A DNA stretch of 64,000 nt, taken from the NCBI GenBank assembly GCA_002105175.1, contig MCGE01000008.1, positions 1,426,001-1,490,000 of the forward strand. Direction: 5' to 3'. Within the stretch, counting starts at the first letter, position 1; each line of letters starts with the position of its first letter. The notes beneath the pieces are model-generated. The model saw nothing but the letters and a program-made list of their open reading frames with translations, did no database searches and was not told the origin of the DNA. The stretch comes from Absidia repens (lineage: Eukaryota > Mucoromycota > Mucoromycetes > Mucorales > Cunninghamellaceae). Shown here in pieces: positions 36,835 through 48,217 of this stretch. The translations under genes and the position numbers were made by a program.

Positions 36835-37483
36835 CCGGTTTGGTGCATTGCCTTCTCGTTTTCATAAATACATATTTTATATCCCCCCAAGTTTAGTTTT
36901 TAGTTATGATATTATGTCTCACTATGTATCTAGTTTATTTCTTGATTTATTCTCTCCAAGTCATTGACTATAATAAAGGACAAGATTTTTTTGTTTCTTT
37001 TTTTTTTGTACAGTATTTGTCACAGAACATGTCTTTATATATTGATATGAATATGAATATCTAATCACCTCGGGAAAGGGGGATGTGTGATATTGCCGAG
37101 AGGGGTGGGGGAGGCAGGGTATATCAGATGAGCTCGGGAAGAGGATTCGGAATAATTCATGTTTGACCTGAATCAGATGGACTAGGAAAAGAAGGTTGTA
37201 ATAGTGTTGACTGGTTCAAGTTAGGAAGGTGGCGTGATTGACCGTGATTGCTACCATTATCAACATATTTTAAGCTCACATACGACGTACTATGCTGCAT
37301 GTGCTGTATTTTACAGTGCATCTCAAAAGTAGCAGTATTTTTATTTTCTAAAGGCACTTGAAAGATAAAAAAAGATCAATGATATAAAAAGAAGACAATT
37401 TATATTCTATGGCCAGTCGATCCCATCCCAACCCCTTTTTTACTTGTTGATTTCATTCACTTTTTTGCTGGAAACATAACAAT
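36835..37483. other. Spacer between P450 genes 1 and 2
   Basis: 3' flank with AATAAAGG near 36973 and a promoter with a TATA box near 37383. No gene is seen. Confidence 0.6.
37383..37390 (+). promoter_or_regulatory. TATA box of P450 gene 2
   Basis: TATAAAAA lies about 94 bases before the ATG at 37484. Confidence 0.5.
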
Positions 37484-39672
37484 ATGCTGGCTAAACGTTT
37501 GTCTGCTGCAATCAATATGCTTGCTACATTTGTAACAGAAACCGTGAATGCACATTCCGAATTCTGTTTGATTATTGGTATAGTTGTTCTTCTTTATGAA
37601 ACCTACGACAAGTTTTGTAAACCACCTCGTCCGTTGAGACACTTACCCTACAATAATGTGTTCCTTACTTGCTGGAAAGTTCTCACTGGCGTACCTACTC
37701 GAGACATTTCTCGAGACCTTGCTTTACCCTTTATGAAGAGCCCTAATAATATACCAATGTATTGTCGACTTGAACGATCAGGTTGGACTGTCCATGTCTT
37801 TGGCCCTGAATGTGCCAAAAAAGTTCTGGCTTCCCCAAGTATAATTTTTTTTGCATGAATGGTTAAAACACCGCCAGTATTTTTTTTTTTTATATTTTTT
37901 TTTTTTTTTTGTTCATAGTTACTTTTCCGAAAATCTTTGACCAGGAATTTGCTGGGACACTGGTTGGTAAGATTTTGGATGTTCCTCAAGTCATGTCCTT
38001 GGAAGGACGTCGTTGGAAAGATCATAGAATGGTAAACTAAGAAAACGAATAAATAAATAAATAATAGTTGACTTGGCACTGATTTTTTTTTCGCGCGTTT
38101 ATATTATACATGGTGTTTTGTGAAATCAGGTCGTCAATCCAGCTTTTCGTTATGCACTCCCCATTCAGCTTTTTGGACAAAGGACAAGTCGGCTTTTTAC
38201 GTTTTTGGAAAATACCTACCAACATGATGATTTGAATGCCCCATTTACCTTTGATGTTGCCGATATGCTGTTCAGGTGGTCACTGGACGTCCTGGGCTTG
38301 GCTCTATTGGATTTTGACTTTGAAACATTGAGTAAAAAGGACGATAATCTCTGGGCTACGGTTTACAAGAAGGTGGATCGCGATATCAAGAGTCCGATGT
38401 TTGCGCTCTTTCCCTCGCTGGATCAACGTTATCGATGGCTCTTTCCAAAACGACAGGCGGCGCATGACAATCTCGAAACGTTTCACAGAATGATGTCCGA
38501 TATTATCAACGAAAGACGCATTCAATTGAAGCAACAACAACAACGCCAACAGCAACAGCAACAGCAACAGCAACAGACGGATACTCACAGCAGGAAGGAT
38601 CTGTTGACTTTGATGATTGAAAGTGAATCCTATGGAAATGGCCGGGCCTTATCAGATGAAGAACTTCTCAACAACCTGTGTATTTTTTTTGCAGGTAATT
38701 CAAAAAGGATACGTCCAAATTGAACATTATATGATTTCTCATTTATTTTTCTGTGTATGGTTTTCTTTATAGCTGGTCATGAAACTACAGCCAGTGCATT
38801 ATCCTTTGCATTGTATTATTTAGCCAAGCATCCTGATATTCAAATGAAGGCACGACAAGAAGCAATTGACATTCTTTGTGAAGGCGAAGAGCCCAAAATG
38901 GATATCTTACCTACACCATTGCAAACCAAGGAAATGCGCTATATTCTTCAGGTCATCAAGGAAACACTGCGGTGCAATGGAACAGTGGCATCTCTTTTAC
39001 AACCCAGGGTGGTAGCCAAGGATGACACGGTCTTGATGGGTTGCCATTTACCAAAGGGAACACCTGTTACTGTCAACATATATGATCTTCATCACAATCC
39101 GACTGTTTGGAAATCTCCTCAAGTCTTTGATCCAAGTCGATTTGGTCCGGATGGCGAAGCTGAACTCCATCCTCATGGGTCCATAGCATGGTAAGGCAAT
39201 CTATAGAGAAGGAACGTCATGAAGCCAAACCCAAAAGATTTTGTATAGCTGAAATTATAACAGGGATGTACTAAAATTAGTACTTTTTTTTTTTTTTGGT
39301 GGGGCGGTATTTTATAGGATGCCGTTCGGATTTGGAACCAGGAAGTGAGTCAAGTGAGATAGTATTCCAAGTACACATAATGATATGATGTGATTTATTT
39401 CTTTTTATCAATGATTGACTTTCTCTTTTTAGGTGTATCGGCTACAAATTCAATATTGGTGAACAAATCGTCTTCTTATCAATGATGCGTAAGTATCGGT
39501 TAAAAAAACCAAGAAAAGATAAAGTCCTAACTTACATGAGTTTGTATTATTAGTAAGAAAATACGAATGGTCTTTGCCGGTTGACTCAATCCACCATGAG
39601 CATGTCATTACGAACAATATAGAAGTTATGAACCCTATCAACATGAAAATCACCTTCACAAGAAGATATTGA
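37484..39672 (+). CDS. Cytochrome P450 monooxygenase 2 of the tandem cluster
   Basis: Diverged paralogue of its two neighbours; substrate unknown. Seven exons (37484-37838, 37919-38031, 38130-38694, 38773-39190, 39318-39344, 39433-39488, 39554-39672) sum to 1653 nt, or 550 aa. An N-terminal anchor (FCLIIGIVVLLYETY) precedes KPPRPLRHLPY. I-helix AGHETTA, ExxR in KETLRCNG, FDPSRF, and haem loop FGFGTRKCIG. Exon 3 (565 nt) is a fusion of what are two exons in gene 1 (166 and 354 nt) plus a 45-nt excess that corresponds to a poly(Q) insert before RKDLLTLMIESES. The haem loop uses one 27-nt exon instead of the 15 and 5 nt pair. Several residues differ in conserved places (Glu for Asp in the I helix), so substrate range probably differs. 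Confidence 0.92.
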
Positions 39673-40782
39673 CAAGGGCGTGAAATGGTCGATTACAATA
39701 TTTAGACTTTTGGTATATATAGCTTATCATATTAGTTTGATTTATTGATTTAGTTATACATTATCTTCGATTATGTTAAAAATAAATAAATAAATGGTTA
39801 TTTGACATTGACAAAAGAAAGTGCTATGATGCTGATGATGGTGATAATGGTACATGGGTGGGAATGGTAGGGGTCAATTTGATCTTAGGCTTGATGACTT
39901 TCGGTTAAATTATGTATATAGACCGACTGGTTTTAGTACTGATGATCATTTCTGCCTTTTTTGTGTATGATCAAGAAAACCCATATTTTCCAAGTCTCAG
40001 TGCAACATTTGCTATGTGTGAGGGCGTTAAAAACGGAGTTTGGTTTAACCGCGTAACCCTAAAAATTTAGCCCAGCGCAAAATTAAAACTAATTAATTTT
40101 CTGGGCATGAAGGGGTCATTCGGAGCCTTTTTTTTTTTTTTTTTTTTAATGGCAAACAATGGAAGTCTTGTGTTCAAGGGTCATTGTTTATAGTTGGTTA
40201 TGTTTGCTCCCAAGCCATTGCTTACTATTTATACCATATACATATCACCGGTTTATACGCCGCCCTTTTTTTTGTGTGTGTGTGGAAAACTTGTTTCCGG
40301 AGAATATTTAGCAATATGATTCAACCATTTTACTTCAGACACAGTGGGATCCTGCATATTAGTTGTCTGTTTTGATTTGATTTTCTCGTTTTCTCTTCGT
40401 AGTTTAAAGCCCCGTTTTCACATGTATAAATATGCATGTAATCATTAACACCTGGTGGGAAGAAAAAGAAAGAACGAACTGTTCAGATAGTATCCAACGG
40501 AACGTTTGGCAGAATTATAATAGTACCTGTTGGTATTGATATCCTTCACAATCTGGAGCATTTATCCGTTCCAACACAAATGAGTTTATTTTTGAGTCAG
40601 GGACGAGCTGAGTAGCGATCCACCCCACTCCTCTCCGGATCACGGTAAAACCAAAAAACTTTTGAGCATGTATCTTTTTTGAAACTCAGTTTTTCGATTT
40701 CTTTAAAAATTCAGCATGCTAGTTGTTCTTTCCCTCTTTTCCTTCACTCCTTATTATTTATTACCATTCTTTTTTTATTAAC
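39673..40782. other. Spacer between P450 genes 2 and 3
   Basis: Contains an AATAAATAAATAAATGG poly(A) region near 39780 and a T run near 40130-40147. No gene or repeat copy is recognised. Confidence 0.6.
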
Positions 40783-41634
40783 ATGTCACAACTTATTCAA
40801 ACTGTAAATCAGTATGTCGAATCAATCGATTGGCAAGCTTTCCAGTCCTGGTATGCACGCTACCTTGAAAAATACACCAACACCAGAGGCAAACGCATTA
40901 CTATTGGTGTTGCCATTGCTCTTACTCTTCTCTGTCGATCCGTTTATCGTCGAACTACCCCTCCCAAAAACTTGCGACACATTCCCCACATTGGATTCGT
41001 GGAGTTCATCAGACACTTTATGATCTTGAAGACGCCTACCCACAATGCCTTCACAACCCTGGAAAAGCCATTGGTTGGCACCAACGATTCAATGTATTTA
41101 CGCTGGGACAGAAGTGGCTGGGTAGTACAAGTCGCCAACCCTGAAGCTGTAAAGCAAATCTTTATGAAATCAGGTATGAAGATCAAAACCGATGCATGTA
41201 TATATATATATATATTATAAGGATAACGTCATTAACCATACCTTTTCTTCTGATGTAGACATCTTCCCTAAAATGGATTTAGGCTCTTTCGAAGGAACCC
41301 TCTTCAACCGATTTGTTGGTACGTCGAATATCTTATTTACCAATGGTACTGATTGGAAGAAGCATCGTAAGGTAGGTTGATATAATCAATGATATTGGAA
41401 TTGCATTTTTTTTTTTTTTTTTACTGACTTACGCGCTTTTGTAGCTTGCAAACCCTGCATTCCATAGATCTATGCCTGTCAAACTGTTTGGTGAATCTGC
41501 GCGTGATCTGTTTGCTAAGCTCGATAACGAGAACTCTGGGAATAACTTCACCCTTGACTTTGGCCATCTGATGGAACGGTAAGTTCAAAATGTTTATTTT
41601 CTCGCCTCTTCTCTCTTTGTCTTTTTCTCATGTC

Positions 41635-41666
<32 letters not shown>

Positions 41667-43212
41667 TATTACATAGTTGGACTTTGGATATGATCGGTCT
41701 TGCAGGTAAAATGAAATCTTAATTCAATTCGATCTCACTTTAGATGGTAGTCTTATACTCACTCGATTTTTTTTCTTTTCCATCAGGCTTTGGGTTTAAC
41801 TTCAAGGCAGTCGCAGAAAAGAACAGTGAATGGAAACAAGTCTACGATGAATTCACATTGAACCTTCGCAAGCCCTTCTATGGTCTTTTCCCTATCGTCG
41901 ATCAAAAATTCAGATGGATGTTCCCTCAACGTCAAGAAGCATTCAATACTCTCGACAAATTCAAGGGCATGTTGACTGGTGTTATCGATAGCAAGCGAAA
42001 ACTACTCAAGGAAAACTACGATCACGGTGTGGAAGATGCTGAAAAGGATCTCTTGACTTTAATGCTTGAAAGCGAAATTCGCGGTGAAGGTGTGTTGTCC
42101 GATGATGAACTGATGGGCGATTTGGGTATTTTCTTTGTCGGTAAGTTTGATATACACACAGACATATATATATATATATATATGTTATTATTATTATTAT
42201 TATTTAACGCTTGGAAAGAACAAACCGCTAACCATTTATTATTTTCATTTATTGCTGTCGACGTTACTATAGCTGGCCATGATACCACCTCCTTTGCGTT
42301 GTCTGCTGCCGTTTACTACTTGGCCAAATATCCTGAAATCCAAGAAAAGGCCCGTCAAGAAGTCATCAGTGTCCTTTGTCCTGATGGCGAAGACCAGAAA
42401 CAAGATATTATCGCCACCTTTGAACAAACCAAGGAATTTGTGTACTTGAATCAAGTCATCAAGGAAACGTTACGTTTGAGCGGCTCTGTTGTTAACTTGG
42501 TCACCCCTCGCCGTGCCACAGCTGATGTCAATTTAGGAAACGTCTTCATCCCCAAGGACACTTTGGTCAACGTCAGTATCTACAGTCTTCATCACAACCC
42601 CAAGGTCTGGGATGAACCTGAAACATTCAAACCCGAACGATTTGCTGGTGGTGGTGAATCCGAACAAAAAGCTGGTGGTGGTATGTCATGGTAAGTAAAA
42701 ATAACGGGCAGTGTGTTCATTAGGTGTACTTGATACTGATGACATTTTTTTGTTACTTTTTTTAAATTTATAGGGTACCTTTCGCAAAGTAAGTTGAAAA
42801 AAAGTATATGCATTTATGGATAATCTCACAACTAACAAATATTTTTTTCTAATTTATCTTCTGTTGGTAATCTATAGTGGCTGTAAGTTCAAAAAAAAAA
42901 GTAGAATATACGATCCATGAATTAACATACCTCTTTTTTGTCTTTTCTAAATAGCAAGACAATGTATTGGCCAAAACTTCAGTTTAGCAGAACAACGTGT
43001 CATGCTTGCTGCTTTATGTAAGTGTGGTTATGCATGTGTGTGTTGTGTATGTGTATGCTTTTGATTACTGATCCCTTTTTTTTTTTTGAATAGTACGACA
43101 CTACACTTGGAATCTGCCTGAAAACTCTCCTCACAAAGACCATATCGTTACTGGTAACAGTATCATCATGGCCGCCAAGGAACTCAATATCCAATTCCAC
43201 AAGCGTTTCTAA
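40783..43212 (+). CDS. Cytochrome P450 monooxygenase 3 of the tandem cluster
   Basis: Close paralogue of gene 1. Ten exons (40783-41173, 41259-41371, 41445-41578, 41677-41705, 41787-42140, 42273-42690, 42774-42788, 42878-42882, 42955-43017, 43094-43212) sum to 1641 nt, or 546 aa. An N-terminal anchor (ITIGVAIALTLLC) precedes PPKNLRHIPHI. I-helix AGHDTTS, ExxR in KETLRLSG, FKPERF, haem loop FANGSRQCIG. The loop again uses a 15-nt then a 5-nt exon, with perfect GTAAGT donors. One intron is extra relative to gene 1 and isolates a 29-nt exon (41677-41705). The T run before that exon is about 27 nt. Codons are more C-ending than in gene 2, which suggests stronger expression. AATAAAAATACG near 43371 is a likely poly(A) signal. 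Confidence 0.93.
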
Positions 43213-45102
43213 GAAATGTCCAATCCCCTGTTACGCGAAATAGCTGTTTATATCTTTATTCTATCTCTCCCCATCATTATACTGTATTATTGAATCATCA
43301 TTTTAGTTTAGTTTTAACAGAATGTTCTTTTTTATTATTATCCATTTATCAACTTCATATATATCTACAATAAAAATACGCTCCATTGGGGCTTTTATAA
43401 ATCAAAAATTTCAACACCAGGGCATTTACAAAAAAAGAAAAAGAACAAAGGCATTCGATGTACTGTACTCTGTGTACTTTTTAATCTTATATTCAAACTT
43501 ACGGGAGTCGATTTAAAAGCAGAAAGACAAGAAATAGACTATGACAATGAAACTAAATTGGATTTAATGATAATACAGTACTATAACGCATATGTAAAGG
43601 GTTGCAAATATATTGTTGTATAATTAACATAAAGAAAGATAATCAAGGTCAATCAAAGGGTACGCTATTCTATCGTACAGTACAATACAGTACAGTAAAC
43701 TTTTCTACAGTGAAGTGGGGGGGAGGGTAATCTATACTAGGCCGAATTACTACAGTTTTACTGTAAAAATGGCAAGGGAAGAGAACAATCATGCCACTCA
43801 AGTTGAATGGCGGTAGTATCTGTCATGAGAAGAGGACCGCCTTGTTGATGATGTTGTGTATTGTTGGTTGTTAGGGGAAAAAATTGGAAGGGTTCCTTTT
43901 CTGTGTAAGCAAGAGTCAAAAAAAAAAAAGTATTCAAACACCGCCCACATGATTTTATATTTGGCCCATTATCTTTGTTTTTTTTCTTTTTTTCTTTTCA
44001 TTCTCATTTTTTTTCTTCACCATTTCGAATTCGCTGAGGTTATAGTGATATTAGATTAGTGGCAGGTCTAATTTAGAAGGGATTTCAGATCAGGGATTAC
44101 AACATCCATGGGAAACCCTTTCATTTTATTTAGAACCCACCATTAGTAGCATTGCATTGTTTATTGTTTGTCTTCTATAATTCAATAAAGTATATATCTC
44201 TTTTTACATGCTTCAATGAAATTTGTCCCATTGCTCTCTTTCATGTCGTGTGCAATAGATCCCTGCATCAAGACATCACCTCTTTAGATTAGGGTTGGCC
44301 GTTGTTGTGCTTCCATAAAAGATATTCATCTATAATCTTTCAAGTGCCTTATACTCTACATAATATTGGTACTTACTTCACAATTGTCGCTTTAGATTAG
44401 CGTTGACTATTCTTCAAATCTCACATTAGTCTCCCTCATGCTTCCTCCAGTAGATCCTTCCCATGAACAATGAATCCCTCTCCATTAGTTTTAGTACCCA
44501 CCAATATACTTCAATAAAATATGATTTTTTTTTATTCTCCATACTCTGACCTGTATGCAGTAAGCAGTGTTGCTATTGTAGCTATTTTGTGAGTATGCTA
44601 CTAAGCGTTTGCCCTCTAATTCACTCACTTTTAACACGCCATTGCCGCCTCGTGGACCAGAAACTAGTGGCAGTTCCTATTAAAAATAGCCATATTCTTT
44701 AGCAACCCCCCCCCTGTGATACCCACTGTATTTTTTTTCCGTCATAAGATGATGTGCTGCCTAGTGCGCAATGTTATCATATCCATTTTTTCCCCTTGTA
44801 AGACTTTTAGGTGCGAGACTCGTACGAGGTTATCTAATTTTTGTAATTATTAATATATCTAACAAGGTAAAATGATATACGTCACAATGCTTAGATATGG
44901 GTACAAACTAATTTTACACACATATCTATAATCAATATACATAGGCAAAAAAAAAAAAAAAGGAAAGACTTAAAAATATTGAACCGTTTGATATAAATGG
45001 TAAATACTAATAATAATATTTTATTGAATAAATATAATGATGTAACTAAAGCTAAAACTAAAGAACTATAGCTAAAAAGTACATATACAACCTAGAGGCA
45101 AA
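43213..45102. other. Intergenic region between P450 gene 3 and the nuclease gene (convergent)
   Basis: Holds inverted repeat copy D, a TACAGTA-rich patch (about 43676-43700) and a short TACAG/CTGTA hairpin near 43750. No gene is seen. Confidence 0.55.
43931..44560 (-). repeat. Dispersed repeat, copy D (inverted)
   Basis: Read on minus it contains TTTTATTGAAGTATATTGG, GGATCTACTGGAGGAAGCAT, GGATCTATTGCACACGACAT, TTTCATTGAAGCATGTAAA, a GGGTTTCCCATGGATGTTG variant of the shared block (44095-44116), and a terminal CATGTGGGCGGTGTTTGAATAC (43930-43950). Several partial units are repeated inside the copy. Confidence 0.7.
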
Positions 45103-46200
45103 TCATCCATTAAATTGTTTGATGGCACATGTGATAAGACTGCAGAGATCCCCGATAGATTTCGCATCCAACTTGTCAAAGAAGATCAACCCAGAGGCCT
45201 TTTCCAGGACTTCCAAGTCGACCTTGAATTTTTTGAGGTCCGTCTTACTAGGGATACTTTGATTGGGTAAGATGAAAGCGGCGGATGCATAGGAACCATC
45301 TTTCTTGCCATCAGGAACCAGGAACACCTTGTAAAAATGCGTGGGCACCGCTACATTGCCATTGAGCACCGGATATGTCATCGTGTATTTTTTAGAATCT
45401 TTGTCAGATGGTTGAGGTAAGAAGAGGGGTCCAGTAAAAACATACACGTCCGAGAATGATTGGGTCAAGTTTCTTCCAAAGGATTCAAAATAAGCCCAGT
45501 CTAAATAGAGTAGCCAAAAAAAAAAAAAAAGGAAAGGAATGAATAAAAGAAAATAATGATACAATCACATAACTCTGCCATCAATATCACAATCCCATTC
45601 CTTTCATATAAGTAAGAGGGGAGCGCGGTGAGAGAACTTACAATGTCTATTGAAGCCAATGCCAACTTGAGGAGACATGTTTGATAAATAAAACGTTTGA
45701 TCCATCGACTCTTGATCAGCCACCGCATCACCTGCAGGAGCCATATGACCACGGTCATAGCCACTACCAGAATAATCGGCCAATTTGGACCTAAACAAAG
45801 GCAATACGTCGGGATCTTCTTTGAATTTGGAGCCATTGCGGTTGACGCCTTCACCCGTCACCAAGGATTCCTTTGTCAAATGTTCGCCTACCCAAGATGC
45901 CACCCGATCGCGTCGGTCGTATGAAATAATATATTCGTCCCGTTCTAAAAAGTCGCGCGCCGTACCAGGATCACCGAATTGAAGAATAGTGGAAGTCAGA
46001 TTGCTCTTGCCATCATCGCCAGTAGCAGCACTACTTTCCGAATGTTGTTGTTGTTCCCCACGCTTTTCAATCATTTGACGGACTGTCGATGTTGTTCGGC
46101 CGACAAAGAGTGTTTGTATGGTTACCATCACCAACATGCCCAAGCAAAAGCTTGCCACCATGGGTCGCCATTGTCTTTTGTTGTCTGTTGCAAATACCAT
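45103..46200 (-). CDS. NUC1: DNA/RNA non-specific endonuclease, NUC1/EndoG family
   Basis: Mitochondrial-type nuclease that cleaves DNA and RNA and takes part in mitochondrial DNA turnover, recombination and cell death in relatives. Two exons (46200-45642 and 45500-45103) sum to 957 nt, or 318 aa. One hydrophobic anchor near the N terminus (MVASFCLGMLVMVTIQTLFV) is typical of inner-membrane forms. The catalytic signature is YDRGHMAPAGD, with the general-base His, followed by YLSNMSPQ with the metal-binding Asn. The junction restores NRHYWAYFESF. Later blocks are VYVFTGPLFLPQP and VPTHFYKVFLVPDGK. A Ser/Gln-rich linker (EQQQHSESSAATGDDGK) separates anchor and catalytic domain. ATG 46200 directly precedes the anchor. 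Confidence 0.94.
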
Positions 46201-46586
46201 GAGAATATGTGAACTTCTATATGGAAGTGTAAAAAGTAACAAAAAAAAAAAAAAAAAACAAACAAAAGGAAGGGAAGACAAAAAAATAATGCACCATTTT
46301 ATAATAAGCGAGAAATTGTTCAATATCTGTGTTTTAAAAATCAACGGTTCACAGAATTTTATTGACGAGATAAACGAGGGGGGAGGGAATATATAACAGT
46401 AGTACTAAGTAGATGATAATGCAAATGAATGTGTGAATACAATAGAATAATATAATATAGTATATATAATGGAAATAGATGTAAAAGGAAAAAGAGAGTA
46501 TAAATGGAATATATAGATAAATATAACAAAAAAAAAAAAAAAAAAAGTAAACTAACTAATAAACTACAATAACGAATGGTAGGAGA
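46201..46586. other. Short intergenic region upstream of NUC1
   Basis: Contains the NUC1 promoter and the 3' flank of the velvet gene, both on minus. A and T homopolymers only. Confidence 0.55.
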
Positions 46587-48217
46587 TTAAGGTACAAGGG
46601 AGTGTAATGGAGGTAAATATATAGGTCGATCGGGATTGTCATCGTTGTCTTGTTGCCATGGTGAAGTATGGTTTGGTATGTTGAATTTAAGAGGTGGCAA
46701 TCGAATCATCGGATGAGTCTGTGTCGAAAAAGGCAATAATTCCTGCAAAGGTGATAGTGGGGTGTGTATTGATTGTGGACTACCACCGTCTTCCGTGCTA
46801 GTCAAACTTTGGCGTCGTTCCATTGTAGCAGGGTAGGTATGGTGATAAGTGTGTTGATTTGGTTGTCCATGTTGATCCAAGGTATGTTGATATGGATGAT
46901 CCGAGGTGTACTGATATGGATGATGGTCATGTTGATCTGAACCAATATGCTGATGGTAAGGATAATGATAACCGTGTTGGTGCAAATTAGGTGGCTGGGT
47001 TTGTTTTGTTGATACACTAATATGAGGTTGACCATTCTCGCTGTCGAGACTTTCTTCGTCATCCAACTTTCGTTTTCGAGTCTTATCACTATAATAAGTA
47101 AAATTAGATATTGATACATAAATGGGTTAGTAAAAATGATCATAAATTAAATTATTTTTATGAGGTAACATGTTCCACTGTCTACTTCTACATACCTTTG
47201 ACTGGATCCAGGTGTATTACCATAATCCTTGGGCAGACGCAGTCGAGCGCCTTGGACATAGAATAACCTCGACAACAAAGTAGGATCCAAAGCTCCAGGG
47301 TATGATCGTGCAGAATATGCCGTGAATGGTTCAGAGAATATAGACGATTTGTAGACGGTTCCTTCACTAGTAATTAAAAGGAAGAATGAATAACATTAGC
47401 ATGATTGTTTGTTATTTGACCTGTTTGTGTTTCCTTACCTTGTGACCTCGAAAAGTGACATTTTTAATCGAAAGACACCATTTACCTTGACAGACAAATC
47501 ACCAAATAGGAAGTATCCTCCATCTAAATAAAAATTATCATCATCATGAGTGACATGGGAACATTGCTATGCACGATATAAATATATACCTTCTTTTTGC
47601 TCATTTTTCATTTTGTAAAGCGACGAGACCACTTGACCGGAAAGGGCATTATGACTAGGAGTGTAAACTTCGTTGTCATCCTGAGGATGAGCAAGGTTGG
47701 CACACATAAATAGGCACGGTGTTTGTAAGATATTTCTGTAAACCGCAAAAAAAAAAAGTTGGTTAGGACGCCATTCTGCATGTACCGCGTTTAGTTTTGT
47801 CTAAATTACAATGTTTCTTGTTCCGAGCGTTGGGGTAGATGTAATTGAATAATTGGTGGTGGATCCAACGATTTTCGCCCTGTAGAGAATAAAGGAATGT
47901 ATGAGTGACATGATTTTTTTTTGTTTATTTGTCATAGACCACATGATATAGTTACCTTTTTCCTTATGAGTGCTAACACGCACACGGCTAGGTTGCTGCA
48001 GTACGCTTATGGAGTATTCCCTATATAAAGGTGTGAATAGAAAGAATTATGTATATATATATATATGTATATTAGCGTGAAGTTCATAGAAAGTAAAATA
48101 TATTTGATATTGACAATTTTATTTTGGTTCGGGGATGAGGTAGAGGGATACATACGTCGACTGCAGTTTTATATCGTTTGACATAGATGACTTGAATAGA
48201 TGAGTTCCAGAAGACAT
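46587..48217 (-). CDS. Velvet-domain transcriptional regulator
   Basis: Velvet proteins are fungal DNA-binding regulators (NF-kappaB-like fold) that join development and secondary metabolism. Seven exons (48217-48156, 48020-47956, 47879-47810, 47735-47590, 47523-47439, 47366-47196, 47088-46587) sum to 1101 nt, or 366 aa. The domain spans about residues 20-200: [94 protein letters not shown], and [19 protein letters not shown]. After it comes a basic KTRKRKL stretch (possible NLS) and a tail dominated by His, Gln, Tyr and Pro. Which ascomycete member (VeA, VelB, VosA) it matches cannot be told by eye, so no symbol is given. The start is at the first ATG; all seven junctions are in phase. Confidence 0.9.

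Noticed and set aside
43741..43770. Short TACAG/CTGTA inverted repeat as a possible MITE end or terminator
   Set aside because: The stem is only about five bases, with no matching partner or target duplication.
34398..48217. P450 triplet plus velvet factor as a secondary-metabolite gene cluster
   Set aside because: No polyketide synthase, peptide synthetase, terpene cyclase or transporter is present; P450 tandem duplication explains the arrangement.
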